Shown: positions 56,334-64,000, numbered from the stretch's first letter. The stretch is 64,000 nucleotides of DNA from Pseudogemmatithrix spongiicola (GCF_030623445.1 NZ_CP130613.1:2294001-2358000); one strand, 5' to 3'. Made by a program: numbers and translations. The notes: generated from the sequence alone by a model not told the origin.

Positions 56334-56801
56334 ATGCGAACGCATTTCCTGCCGCTCGTCGCGCTGCTTGTCACTGGGTGCGCCTCCCGACCCCCCGCCG
56401 TACTCGGCTCGCTCCACGGTGAGTGTCCGCGGCGCGAGAACTGGCTCGCGCAGGTCGCCGTCCGGCGGGCGGAGCGCCCGGAGCCGGCGCTCGCCACCGC
56501 TCAGCAGGCCGGTCTCGCCATCCAGGCGCGCGTCAAGGCCGACACCACCGACTCGGTGCTCGTAGACGCGCAGTTGCGCGTCTTCCGAGGCAATCAGGAC
56601 TTGCCGACCACTCTCATCGCGACCGGCACCGTCGACAGCACGGGGTGGTTTACGCTCGACACGCCTGCTCCGCTCGTTGCCTACGTCCACGCACGCTGGT
56701 TCGGCTACGTGCCTCGCGGTGAGCCTATTCCGCTCCGCGCGGGCTATCGCGACACGGTCATCATTCATCTGCGCTACGACGTGGTTTGCCTCAGCTCGTG
56801 A
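56334..56801 (+). CDS. Cassette-encoded lipoprotein, unknown
   Basis: The 155-residue protein has a lipobox (LPLVALLVTGC), then a mostly beta domain with a transthyretin-like character (IQARVKADTTDSVLVDAQLRVFRGN). Function unknown. Confidence 0.62.
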   Translation: MRTHFLPLVALLVTGCASRPPAVLGSLHGECPRRENWLAQVAVRRAERPEPALATAQQAGLAIQARVKADTTDSVLVDAQLRVFRGNQDLPTTLIATGTVDSTGWFTLDTPAPLVAYVHARWFGYVPRGEPIPLRAGYRDTVIIHLRYDVVCLSS

Positions 56802-56806
56802 CCACA

Positions 56807-56936
56807 TAACGACGCTTGCTGCCGACGAGCGCAGCTGGTGTAGCGGTTGTGGGGCCCCAGCCTCATCTTAGAACAAGGTCTGCTGGGGCCCCACAACCGC
56901 ATTTTATGGGAGCGCTCGCAGCAGAAGCACACGTTA
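56807..56936 (+). repeat. attC: attC 18
   Basis: Long site of the AGCGGTTGTGGGGCC class. It gives the uninterrupted sequence to which interrupted attC 8 can be compared. Confidence 0.9.
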
Positions 56937-56969
56937 GGCCGACTCAACAAGATTCTCGGAGAGGACATA

Positions 56970-57365
56970 TTGACCGTACTTCGCTGGATTGCCTTTGCTC
57001 CGCTCGCACTTGCCCTGAGTCTTGCAGCGGGTGGGCTGACTGCCTTTGTAAGCGAGTTGTTCGCGGGAGGCCCAAACTGGTACACTTGGCTCGTCAGCGG
57101 TGCAGTCACCGGGGGCGTGTGCTGCTACGTGGCGTTTCGGGTCGCTCCCACGGCCAATTCGCTGGTAAAGTGGGTCACCGTGGGCTTTGTCGGACTCGTG
57201 GGTGCGGTAGCCACAATTCGACCGATTTTTGACGGCGACGTCCTGCGCGCGCTTCAGGGTATTGGCATGCTTGTCATGGCCGTCACCTACGCACGGCAAT
57301 CGCCGGCGTCTCTGCTGCAGAATCCAGAAGGCGTTCCAGAACGCGCCGAATCAGCAGCACTGTAG
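56970..57365 (+). CDS. Cassette membrane protein (TTG start)
   Basis: The 131-residue protein has four predicted helices (FAPLALALSLAAGGLTAFV, LVSGAVTGGVCCYVAF, WVTVGFVGLVGAVATI, IGMLVMAVTYA). A strong GGAGAGGA ribosome site 5 bases before the TTG at 56970 decides the start. Confidence 0.62.
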   Translation: MTVLRWIAFAPLALALSLAAGGLTAFVSELFAGGPNWYTWLVSGAVTGGVCCYVAFRVAPTANSLVKWVTVGFVGLVGAVATIRPIFDGDVLRALQGIGMLVMAVTYARQSPASLLQNPEGVPERAESAAL

Positions 57366-57447
57366 CTCCCTGCCGCGGAACTGACCGCGCCACATTGATG
57401 CACGTCCTTGAGTCCAGCACCCTTGTCACGTCCCTTTCGGAGAAAAG

Positions 57448-57735
57448 ATGAGCGCCAAGCAGCGCAAGACCATCGTGCCCCTTGAGAATGGCAACGGGAT
57501 CACGGTTTACTCGGGAGCAAAGGTCAGCACGGCTCTCGAGGAAGTGATGGCAGACATGACCTTGTACAAGGGAGTCAAGCTTTCGCAGGTGCTTGAAGCC
57601 GTATACTCACAGGGCAAAAAGGATGGAGCTCGGGACGCGTTCGAGAAGATGAGAGCGGGCCTAGAGCAGGCTGAATCTGCGGTTCCTCATCGTATCCCTG
57701 GACGACCGAAGAAGCGCGCCGCCAAGAAGAAGTAG
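57448..57735 (+). CDS. Small basic cassette protein, unknown
   Basis: The 95-residue protein has a clear ribosome site (GGAGAAAAG). It begins MSAKQRKTIVPLENGNGI and ends in a strongly basic tail (PGRPKKRAAKKK) that may bind nucleic acid. Shares the cassette with the preceding membrane protein; the 82-base gap shows no clear promoter. Confidence 0.55.
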   Translation: MSAKQRKTIVPLENGNGITVYSGAKVSTALEEVMADMTLYKGVKLSQVLEAVYSQGKKDGARDAFEKMRAGLEQAESAVPHRIPGRPKKRAAKKK

Positions 57736-57748
57736 TGCGGGCGCAGCC

Positions 57749-57877
57749 TAACGCAGCTTGCTGCTGATGGCCGCAGTTATGGATGGGTTTGGCGGGGCCT
57801 CCGCTATGGCCCGGGCTTGTTGCGGAGGCCCCGCCAAACCCTTTTTATATGAGCGTCCACAGCAGAAGCACACGTTA
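57749..57877 (+). repeat. attC: attC 19
   Basis: Long site, GGGTTTGGCGGGGCCTCC class, left arm TAACGCAG. Confidence 0.9.
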
Positions 57878-57952
57878 TCGCGACCACCGACGGTCTGTGG
57901 CGTTCTCAGGCTTCCTGGGGCTAGATTTCCAGTATCTCTCCAGGAGCGCGCC

Positions 57953-58135
57953 GTGGTCGAGTCAACCGCCAAAGTCTTGCTGCGTCAAGCCGTTGAGCAG
58001 CTGCCTGATGACGCCACCGTCGAGGATGCTATCGAGCGCCTCGTCGTCCTTGCCGAGATCGAACGCGGCATCGCAGACGCTGACGCCGGTCGGACGATCA
58101 GCCATGAAGAGGTCAAGCGGCGCCTCGGCCTGTGA
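57953..58135 (+). CDS. Antitoxin-like small protein, partner of ParE-type toxin
   Basis: The 60-residue acidic helical protein ends EEVKRRLGL, which resembles ParD/RelB-like antitoxins. Start GTG at 57953 is preceded by CAGGAG. Its stop overlaps the toxin start by four bases. Homology is weak; the role is inferred from the neighbour. Confidence 0.7.
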   Translation: MVESTAKVLLRQAVEQLPDDATVEDAIERLVVLAEIERGIADADAGRTISHEEVKRRLGL

Positions 58136-58437
58136 TCGAAATCCGCTGGACCGAGCACGCCTTCGAGAACCTCCGCGGCATCCACGCGCAGATTGCCCTC
58201 AGCTCGCCTGCCGTCGCGCGCGAGGTGGCGGCCCGCCTCTGGGAGTCCGTCGGCCAGTTACGGCACTTCCCTGACTCCGGACGAATGGTACCCGAGCGTC
58301 GCGCTCCCGACCTGCGGGAACTCGTGCTGCCCCCGTATCGCCTCGTCTACCGGCGGCACGAAGCCGTCGTCGAGATTCTGACCGTGTTTCACGGGACGAT
58401 GCGCTTCCCCAGGCGGCTCCCGGGCGAAGCGCGATAG
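58132..58437 (+). CDS. RelE/ParE-family toxin
   Basis: The 101-residue protein begins IEIRWTEHAFENLRGI and has PDLRELVLPPYRLVYRRHEAVVEILTVFHGTM, the ParE pattern. Start GTG at 58132 overlaps the antitoxin stop. ParE toxins inhibit DNA gyrase. It is the last gene before attC 20. Confidence 0.88.
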   Translation: MIEIRWTEHAFENLRGIHAQIALSSPAVAREVAARLWESVGQLRHFPDSGRMVPERRAPDLRELVLPPYRLVYRRHEAVVEILTVFHGTMRFPRRLPGEAR

Positions 58438-58525
58438 CGACGCTTGCTGCTGACGGTCACGCTATTGATGGCGCGGGCTGCGCCCGCGCATTCAATTGGA
58501 GTGTCCGCAGCAGAAGCACACGTTA
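58435..58525 (+). repeat. attC: attC 20 (short class)
   Basis: 91 bp; left arm reads TAGCGACG (A to G in R''). Central stem is GCGCGGGC/GCCCGCGC. First of five adjacent short-class sites. Confidence 0.85.
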
Positions 58526-58867
58526 TGCGGACTTGCGCGCGGGACGCTTACGGCCGACCGTCGCGAACGCTTCGCCGATCTTCGTGCCGGACGCCCCGGA
58601 CACGATCAGCGACCGCACGAGCAAGTCAATCGAAACCGACTTGTCCGCAGCCTCCATCTTCGCCACCCGCGACTGGCTCGAGCCCAGCGCGCTTGCGAGC
58701 TGCGCCTGCGTCCAATGCCGCTCGACGCGCGCCTCCTTGAGCACGCGCGCCAGTTCGGCTCGCACCGCGACGAGCGTCGCCTCTTCGTCCGTCAGGCCCA
58801 GGAAATCCTGAGCGGTTCCGACCTTCCAGCCAGCCGCCTCCAGGCGCTGGCGCTTCTCCTTACGCAT
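58523..58867 (-). CDS. higA: XRE-family HigA-like antitoxin, reversed
   Basis: The 114-residue protein has the helix-turn-helix HWTQAQLASALGSSQSRVAKME. It follows the toxin gene in a reversed toxin-first (HigBA) order. Its stop codon is the complement of the GTTA core of attC 20. It probably represses its own promoter upstream of higB. Confidence 0.88.
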   Translation of the reverse strand: MRKEKRQRLEAAGWKVGTAQDFLGLTDEEATLVAVRAELARVLKEARVERHWTQAQLASALGSSQSRVAKMEAADKSVSIDLLVRSLIVSGASGTKIGEAFATVGRKRPARKSA

Positions 58868-58884
58868 CGGCTCCTCCCGTGGCC

Positions 58885-59217
58885 TCACACGCTGTCGTAG
58901 CGCTTCAGCCGAGCCTTGCAGGTGTCAATCACGTGCTTCGGGGTCTGCCCCGTCTTCTTCGCGAACACTTCGAGGATCACGACGGCATCCTCGTCCAACC
59001 GATACATGATGCGCCACGTCACGTTCTCATCCACGATGCGCAGCTCGTGGCACCGCGGGCCGACGCTCGGCATCGGGCGCGAGACCGGCATCCCCAGCCG
59101 GTCGCCCCGCTGGAGCATGCGCAGCAGAACGCCCGCTTCGAGGCGCGCCGCAGCCGAGAAGGGTGGCGTCTTGACCTCGCCGTGCAGCCAGACCAGCGGC
59201 TTGTCGTGAGGGGACAT
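58885..59217 (-). CDS. higB: HigB-like toxin (phage Gp49-like family)
   Basis: The 110-residue protein has HELRIVDENVTWRIMYRLDEDAVVILEVFAKKTGQTPKHVID, the RelE-superfamily Gp49/HigB pattern. It is likely an mRNA-cleaving toxin. The cognate antitoxin gene follows 17 bases downstream on the same strand. Confidence 0.88.
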   Translation of the reverse strand: MSPHDKPLVWLHGEVKTPPFSAAARLEAGVLLRMLQRGDRLGMPVSRPMPSVGPRCHELRIVDENVTWRIMYRLDEDAVVILEVFAKKTGQTPKHVIDTCKARLKRYDSV

Positions 59218-59230
59218 TGGAGGAAGCTAA

Positions 59231-59260
59231 TGTCACGACTGACATATGTCAATACCGACA
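59231..59260 (-). promoter_or_regulatory. Operator/promoter region of the reversed higBA cassette
   Basis: Overlapping TGTC/GACA palindromes: TGTCA-CGAC-TGACA (59231-59244), a perfect TGACATATGTCA (59240-59251) and TGTC/GACA (59247-59260). On the minus strand a TTGACA -35-like hexamer is present. The position, 14-43 bases upstream of higB, fits HigA autoregulation. Confidence 0.6.
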
Positions 59261-59268
59261 TAGCCGCA

Positions 59269-59359
59269 TAACGACGCTTGCTGCTGACGGCCACGATGAG
59301 GATGGCGCGGGCTGCGCCCGCGCGTTCTATTGAAGTGTCCGCAGCAGAAGCAGACGTTA
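59269..59359 (+). repeat. attC: attC 21 (short class)
   Basis: 91 bp, GCGCGGGC/GCCCGCGC stem. Confidence 0.88.
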
Positions 59360-59390
59360 GGCTGACCAAGACAGTCCTGCCCATTCCGCG

Positions 59391-60875
59391 GTGAAGTCGA
59401 TGCCGAGAGTCTTGTCCGTTGCGCTGTTGGTCCTGCTGAGCGGATCCGTCCTCAGAGCGCAGGAAGTGTTCGGCGTCTTGCGCCGCGCCGATATCGATGC
59501 GCCGTCTCAGGGGACGCTGGTCATCGCGGAGCGTGTCGCCGATGGACAGGTGGTGGCCCGAGCGGTGACCGGCGCGCGAGGCTCGTGGCAGCTGCGCGTC
59601 ACCGCCGATTCGGTCGTCATACGGGCCCTCCGCATTGGATTTGCCCCGCACGTGCTCGGCACCGTTCGCCTAGCCGCGGGAGAGCGCCGGGAGCTCAACG
59701 CCGTGCTGCCCGTGACGCCCGTCGCGCTACCGGCCGTCCGCACCGCCGCCGACACGCGCTGTCGCGTCCGGCCGGAGTCCGCCTCGCTGGTCGCCTCGGT
59801 CTTCCACGAGGCGCGGACCGCCCTGGCCGCTTCGCAGCTCATCGCGCCCGATGGTCCCGTGCGGACACGCGTTCGTCTGAGCGAGGAGGTCCTGTCGCCT
59901 TGGGATGACGAGGTCATGGAGGTTGAGCACCGCGAGTACGTCACCGACGCCCTCCGCCCATACCGCACCGCACCCGTCGACTCGTTGCTCGAGTTTGGAT
60001 TTGTCACGCGAATCCTCGATCCATTCAATCACTACGCGAAGAACGCCGTGGCCGTGGAGTATCGCGTGCCGAGCGTCGACCTGTTCCTCGACGACCGATT
60101 CCTTGACGAGTACTGCCTTCGTCTCGTCGAGTCGCCGACCGAGCGCCGCGACTGGATCGGCGTCGGCTTCCGCCCGGCACGCTGGCGGCCGATCACCCAG
60201 CTCGAGGGCACGCTCTGGATTGATCGCCGCACGTCGGAGCTGCGACGGATGGAGTTTGGGTACGCCGGGCTCAATGCGTCCGAAGTGCGCCTCAGCCCGG
60301 GAGGCTGGCTGGAGTTCTCGCGTCTCGAGCGCGGCCTGTGGTTCGTCAGCCGCTGGATGCTCCGCGCGCCGGCGCTCGGCACCTGGTCGGAGCGACGGGG
60401 GCGCTCGAATTATCAGATCACCATTCGGCACGTGCCCGTAATCCGCGTGCACGGCTCCGTGCTGGAGTTGGCGGTGGACGCACGCGCCTTGTTCACGGCC
60501 GGTGTCCCCGACGCGCTCGAAAATGGAGCGCTGCTGCCGCTCCCCGCCCTCGCCGACTCCGCGGCGACCGGATGCACGCGAGCACCAGGCACCGTATCCC
60601 TCTCCGGCGCGGTTCGCGGCGTCGACGGGTCGGCGGTTCCCTTGGCAGACCTTCGCTTCTTTTGGAGGGAGCCCGGCGGGTCCCCTGATGCGTGGCAGCA
60701 GGCGTCAGCCGTCGCGGGGCCCTCGGGGGTCTACCACTCGTGCGCGCTTCCCCAGGATGCGCTGGTCATCGTCGAGGTCCGCGCGGCCGGATATGAGCCA
60801 GCCGCCATCACGCTCCGCGTCGGAGCACCGCGCTCGGCGGCACGGCTAGATCTCACACTCGTGCCCGCAGCCTAA
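59391..60875 (+). CDS. Large exported cassette protein with carboxypeptidase-regulatory-like domain
   Basis: The 494-residue protein has a signal peptide (LSVALLVLLSGSVLRAQ). An N-terminal CarboxypepD_reg-like beta domain precedes a central region resembling surface-barrel-associated proteins, and a second beta domain with LSGAVRGVDGSAVPLADLRFFW ends it. It is the longest ORF in the array and similar in style to host core exported proteins. GTG at 59391; ATG at 59400 is an alternative. Confidence 0.68.
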   Translation: MKSMPRVLSVALLVLLSGSVLRAQEVFGVLRRADIDAPSQGTLVIAERVADGQVVARAVTGARGSWQLRVTADSVVIRALRIGFAPHVLGTVRLAAGERRELNAVLPVTPVALPAVRTAADTRCRVRPESASLVASVFHEARTALAASQLIAPDGPVRTRVRLSEEVLSPWDDEVMEVEHREYVTDALRPYRTAPVDSLLEFGFVTRILDPFNHYAKNAVAVEYRVPSVDLFLDDRFLDEYCLRLVESPTERRDWIGVGFRPARWRPITQLEGTLWIDRRTSELRRMEFGYAGLNASEVRLSPGGWLEFSRLERGLWFVSRWMLRAPALGTWSERRGRSNYQITIRHVPVIRVHGSVLELAVDARALFTAGVPDALENGALLPLPALADSAATGCTRAPGTVSLSGAVRGVDGSAVPLADLRFFWREPGGSPDAWQQASAVAGPSGVYHSCALPQDALVIVEVRAAGYEPAAITLRVGAPRSAARLDLTLVPAA

Positions 60876-60963
60876 CGACGCTTGCTGCTGACGGCCACGA
60901 TGAGGATGGCGCGGGCTGCGCCCGCGCGTTCTATTGGAGTGTCCGCAGCAGAAGCACACGTTA
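60873..60963 (+). repeat. attC: attC 22 (short class)
   Basis: 91 bp, almost identical to attC 21. Confidence 0.88.
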
Positions 60964-60975
60964 TCTGGACCAGTC

Positions 60976-61695
60976 ATGACTTCCTCAGAATCGAAGAGAT
61001 CGAAGCCGCGTGTTGATGACCGCGGCCGTGCATTCGCTGGAAGCCAGCTGCAGGTTCAGCTCTACTCGTCCCGCCTGCTTCCGACGCTCGAGGCCGCACT
61101 CGCTGGCGCGATCAATCGGGCCGGCGAGCAACTCGATTGGATTGCCCCGGCCGAGAACAAGAAGTTCGAGGAGCTGCTGGATGAGGCGTTCATCAACGCC
61201 CTAGGCCTTGGCGCACATGCCGCTGCGCTCCGAAGCTTCTGGCCGGGGAGCGGTCCGCGCTGGGATGGTCTCGCGCGCTTGCGGCAAAGTGGCGCGGTCC
61301 TACTCGTCGAGGGAAAGAGCTACCCTGCGGAGATGCGCGGGAGTGGATGCCAGGCGAAGGACCCTCGTTCCATCGAGCTGATCGACGCGGCCTTGGACGG
61401 GACGAAGGCATGGCTCGGCGTTCCGAGGGAAGCCGACTGGAAGGGCGAACTCTACCAGTACGCCAATCGCTTGGCGCACGTCCGCTTCCTTCGCGAGCGT
61501 GGTGTGGAGGCTTGGCTCGTGAACCTCTGCTTCGTGGACGACCCCACGAAGAATCCGACGGACGCAGCGACGTGGAAAAGCGCGTTGACGCAGGCCAAGA
61601 TCGACCTAGGCCTCGGCGATATCAGCCACGTCGCGGTGGACGTGCTCCTGCCCGGTCTCGCGCCAACTGCTTGGGACCTTCCCGCGGCCAGATAA
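60976..61695 (+). CDS. PD-(D/E)XK-like cassette protein, unknown
   Basis: The 239-residue protein has WDGLARLRQSGAVLLVEGKSYPAEM, with the D...E-G-K layout of PD-(D/E)XK nucleases and an upstream helical E-rich region. Family not recognised. It is the only gene between attC 22 and attC 23. Stop TAA is part of attC 23. Confidence 0.68.
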   Translation: MTSSESKRSKPRVDDRGRAFAGSQLQVQLYSSRLLPTLEAALAGAINRAGEQLDWIAPAENKKFEELLDEAFINALGLGAHAAALRSFWPGSGPRWDGLARLRQSGAVLLVEGKSYPAEMRGSGCQAKDPRSIELIDAALDGTKAWLGVPREADWKGELYQYANRLAHVRFLRERGVEAWLVNLCFVDDPTKNPTDAATWKSALTQAKIDLGLGDISHVAVDVLLPGLAPTAWDLPAAR

Positions 61696-61782
61696 CGACG
61701 CTTGCTGCCGACGGCCACGCTATGGTAGCGCGGGCTGCGCCCGCGCAGTCTATTGGAGTGTCCGCAGCAGAAGCATACGTTA
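61693..61782 (+). repeat. attC: attC 23 (short class)
   Basis: 90 bp, GCGCGGGC/GCCCGCGC stem. Confidence 0.88.
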
Positions 61783-61813
61783 TGCGGAAGGATCCGAGCT
61801 CACGGAGCTCCCG

Positions 61814-61924
61814 ATGCTTCGCAATGCGGCAGACCCGGCAGGCGCGGGTCCCCAACCGCTCTCTTGGGTGGTCCGTGTGAGCGGATCGGCGCGCGTCCGC
61901 TGCGAACTCTATCGGCCAGCCTGA
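61814..61924 (+). CDS. Possible micro-ORF in a very small cassette
   Basis: 36-codon frame with ATG at 61814, coding MLRNAADPAGAGPQPLSWVV and 16 further residues, in a cassette of about 265 bp. No ribosome site is clear and no homologue is known. The cassette may instead be non-coding. Confidence 0.25.
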   Translation: MLRNAADPAGAGPQPLSWVVRVSGSARVRCELYRPA

Positions 61925-61959
61925 TGGTCCCGACTCGCGACGCGGCCTAGGCCTCCGCA

Positions 61960-62048
61960 TAACGAAGCTTGCTGCTGACGGCCACGTTATTGAAGCGGCC
62001 GCTGCGCGGCCGCATCTTATGGAGTGGCCGCAGCAGAAGCCAACGTTA
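61960..62048 (+). repeat. attC: attC 24 (short class, variant)
   Basis: 89 bp; the central stem is GCGGCCGC/GCGGCCGC instead of GCGCGGGC. Left arm TAACGAAG. Confidence 0.85.
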
Positions 62049-62063
62049 GGCTGACCACCACGA

Positions 62064-62348
62064 ATGGACCCTCACACCACTTACGCGTGGATCCTGCTCG
62101 CAGTCCCGACGGCGGGCGCGCCGATCCAGACGGTCCGAGCGCGAGCGGAGATGCTGAACAAGTCGTCGCCCTCGGAGCGTGAGCTGCACGACAGCATTGC
62201 GTGGCTATGCGAACACGGCTTCCTGGATGCGAGCGAAGATGGTGTGCGGTACACTGTCGCTGGTGCACAACTGGTAGCTGAAGCGTGGGCGAGCGATTCC
62301 ATGTATGAGACGTGGAGTCGCGTCGCGCGGCGCCTGGCTCTGGTCTGA
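62064..62348 (+). CDS. Small cassette protein, possible winged-helix
   Basis: The 94-residue protein contains RELHDSIAWLCEHGFLDASEDGVRYTVAGAQLVAEAW, which resembles a winged-helix recognition and wing segment (as in PadR-like proteins). The family is not recognised with confidence. Confidence 0.55.
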   Translation: MDPHTTYAWILLAVPTAGAPIQTVRARAEMLNKSSPSERELHDSIAWLCEHGFLDASEDGVRYTVAGAQLVAEAWASDSMYETWSRVARRLALV

Positions 62349-62394
62349 TAGTCCGCCCATATGACTGCCCGTTGACCTGCGGCGCGCGGCAGCC

Positions 62395-62523
62395 TAACGA
62401 CGCTTGCTGCCGACAAGCGCGGGTGCGGTAGCGGTTGTGGGGCCGCTGCTCCACTATATGTAAGGTCTGCAGCGGCCCCACAACCGCATTCTATTGGAGC
62501 GCTTGCAGCAGAAGCACACGTTA
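62395..62523 (+). repeat. attC: attC 25
   Basis: Long site of the AGCGGTTGTGGGGCC class; marks the return to long-class sites. Confidence 0.9.
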
Positions 62524-62896
62524 TCGCGACTTGTGCCGGGGGACAGGCGATTCGCAGCATTCGCGTCGCGAGCAGTGCGTGGTGATCCGCGGGTTCAGCG
62601 ATGGTGCGTTTGGGGTCCGCTCCGAACGGTGCTGCGCGTGGGTGTCCCGCCAGACTTCGCGACCTACGGTCGGATCCTGGCGGACGGCCCAGGCCGCTCG
62701 ACGGGCATCGCCTACGCATCCCGCGCGGTTTGTGCGCTCCGCCGCGCGCGCCGACGCCGCGCGCGATAACGACGCTTGCTGCCGACAGCTGCGGCTAGGG
62801 AAGCAGTTGTGGGGCGGCCACCCTGTAGGGCATGGGACGGCCTAGCGGCCGCCCCACAACTGCATCTTATTGAAGCAGCTGCAGCAGAAGCTCACG
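62521..62896 (+). repeat. Duplicated cassette, copy 2
   Basis: 376 bp, aligned without gaps to 45843-46218 with about a dozen substitutions (about 97% identity). It includes attC 26. As for copy 1, no convincing ORF. Confidence 0.85.
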
Positions 62897-62899
62897 TTA
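62767..62899 (+). repeat. attC: attC 26
   Basis: Long site of the AGCAGTTGTGGGGCGGCC class, nearly identical to attC 5. Confidence 0.9.
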
Positions 62900-62934
62900 T
62901 ACTGACCACGATTACTTGGTGACCCGCCCGGCTA

Positions 62935-64000
62935 ATGTCCCATGATGCACGCGACACCGAGGAGCGCCTCCGTAGTTGGCTGGATGGCAATCAGCCGGCC
63001 CGCGAGCGTCTTTGCCTCCACTTGCTTTCGCTCGATCGTCGGTTCACACAGATCAAGCCCGTTCAGCCAAAGGGCGGCCCTGATGGTGGGCGCGACCTCG
63101 AAGCGCGTTTCGACAATATCGGCCCCGCTCGCGGTGGGATCGGGTTTCGCAACTCGCCGAGCGATTCTTCGACAGATTTTCGTTGGGTGAAGTCGAAGCT
63201 TGCTGACGACCTCTCCAGCGCACTGACGAATGAACCGCGCTTAGTCGCCTTTGCGTTCTTCACGAACGTACGGCTGACGGTCGGTCAGAGACAGAAGCTC
63301 GAGGAACTCGCCAGGACGAAGACCACCGCACAGCTTGAGTTATATGACCGCGAGCGTATGCGGGTGCTTCTCGATGGCGTCGAAGGTTTAGCCGCGAGAT
63401 ACCAGTTCCTGCAGATTCCGCTGAGCGCACCCGAGCAGGCTGCATTCTTCTCACGCTGGGGATCAGACCTTGAGGCAATGGTCACGAGGTCGTTCACGAA
63501 GGTTGATGAGCGCCTGCGTCGTATTGAGTTCTTGCAGGAGTCACAGCGCCCACTGACGCAGTTGGCGTTCCACATCGTCCTTGCTTCCGCCACGCCCATA
63601 TCCGACCTGCCACATGTTCGGGCCATGCTGCACATCTCGCGCTTCACTGGCGACCTGCGCCGCAATCGGTGGAACCTCGCGGTGTGCAACAATTCACCAG
63701 ATCGCTCGCTGCCCAGCTGCGGTCAAGGTCCGTGCGTTGGCGGTGCGTTCTGGCATGAGGACGCCGCCACGCCGCTTGGCACCTTCGCCTCAACGTGGCC
63801 AGACCCGTTCCGAATCATCGCATCGCACGGCGGAGTAAGTGCGTGGCTCGACGACAGTCAGCTCTCTCGACTTGCTGATTTGGACGAAGCTTCATTTGCT
63901 TTCTTTATGAATCGCAAGCTTTGGGAACGCGTTGGTCGGATTGACATCTTTGCGAACGACTACTTAGTGTGGACGGCATCCGTTAGCGAGCTCAGTGACG
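62935..64000 (+). CDS. Mrr/restriction-endonuclease-like cassette protein, 3' truncated by window
   Basis: Open frame from ATG 62935 to the window end without a stop (at least 355 residues). The N-terminus has KPVQPKGGPDGGRDLEARF, like PD-(D/E)XK nuclease domains of the Mrr-like type (DGGRDIE pattern), and a later WVKSKLADDL. The usual ExK pair is not clear, so activity is uncertain. The C-terminal part is unseen. It is the first gene after the copy 2 duplicate cassette. Confidence 0.65.
   Translation, partial: MSHDARDTEERLRSWLDGNQPARERLCLHLLSLDRRFTQIKPVQPKGGPDGGRDLEARFDNIGPARGGIGFRNSPSDSSTDFRWVKSKLADDLSSALTNEPRLVAFAFFTNVRLTVGQRQKLEELARTKTTAQLELYDRERMRVLLDGVEGLAARYQFLQIPLSAPEQAAFFSRWGSDLEAMVTRSFTKVDERLRRIEFLQESQRPLTQLAFHIVLASATPISDLPHVRAMLHISRFTGDLRRNRWNLAVCNNSPDRSLPSCGQGPCVGGAFWHEDAATPLGTFASTWPDPFRIIASHGGVSAWLDDSQLSRLADLDEASFAFFMNRKLWERVGRIDIFANDYLVWTASVSELSD

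Noticed and set aside
40868-62899. Regular repeats suggesting a CRISPR array
   Set aside because: Units are 56-133 bp, imperfect, with internal palindromes and gene-sized spacings; they fit attC sites, and no cas genes are present.

Overview
The window is a high-GC bacterial chromosome segment, most likely from Gemmatimonadota. The pointers are a carotenoid set with a CruF-type hydratase, a clade II (Sec-type) nitrous oxide reductase cluster, and many secreted proteins whose signal peptides end in AQ, as is common in that phylum. The assignment rests on gene content and style only; no rRNA gene is present. I saw no tRNA or CRISPR array.

Positions 1-38.8 kb are ordinary, densely packed core genome. 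In order: crtI (5' truncated by the window edge)-crtB-cruF; tig-clpP-clpX-engB (protein folding, proteolysis, ribosome assembly); an acyltransferase; a Nudix hydrolase and a PilB-like ATPase fused to a receiver domain; a large exported protein of unknown function; trpE; an FHA-GAF-nucleotide cyclase; a Kdo-kinase-like gene with two GT9 heptosyltransferases (LPS core); a nos cluster on the minus strand (nosZ, NosL fusion, nosD, nosF, nosY, cytochrome c) divergent from an NsrR-like regulator, with a near-canonical NsrR box between them; maf-dtd-M28 peptidase; glmS-glmM; a divergent AMP-ligase-like gene; an ATPase; and a small sulfur-handling set (DsrE-like, DsrC/TusE, SQR-like). Three families of intergenic repeats lie between these genes.

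From 38.9 kb to the end, and beyond it, lies a sedentary chromosomal integron. An intI-type tyrosine recombinase is followed by a candidate attI and at least 26 attC sites in about 22 kb. The integrase is read in the same direction as the cassettes and its 3' end faces attI, which is the reverse of the textbook arrangement. The cassettes encode a PLD-type restriction enzyme with an m5C methyltransferase, two HNH nucleases, a NERD protein, PD-(D/E)XK-like proteins, a ParE-type and a HigB-type toxin-antitoxin pair, lipoproteins, small membrane proteins, a beta-propeller protein and several unknowns. One 376-bp cassette without a convincing ORF occurs twice, 16.7 kb apart. One attC is interrupted by an IS110/IS1111-type element whose non-coding arm carries short matches to its own insertion junctions, as expected of a guide (bridge/seek) RNA.

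The most interesting features are the inverted-integrase integron, the RNA-guided-type IS inside an attC, the clustering of nuclease cassettes, and the divergent nos promoter with its NsrR box. All functional calls come from reading motifs by eye; no database search was run.
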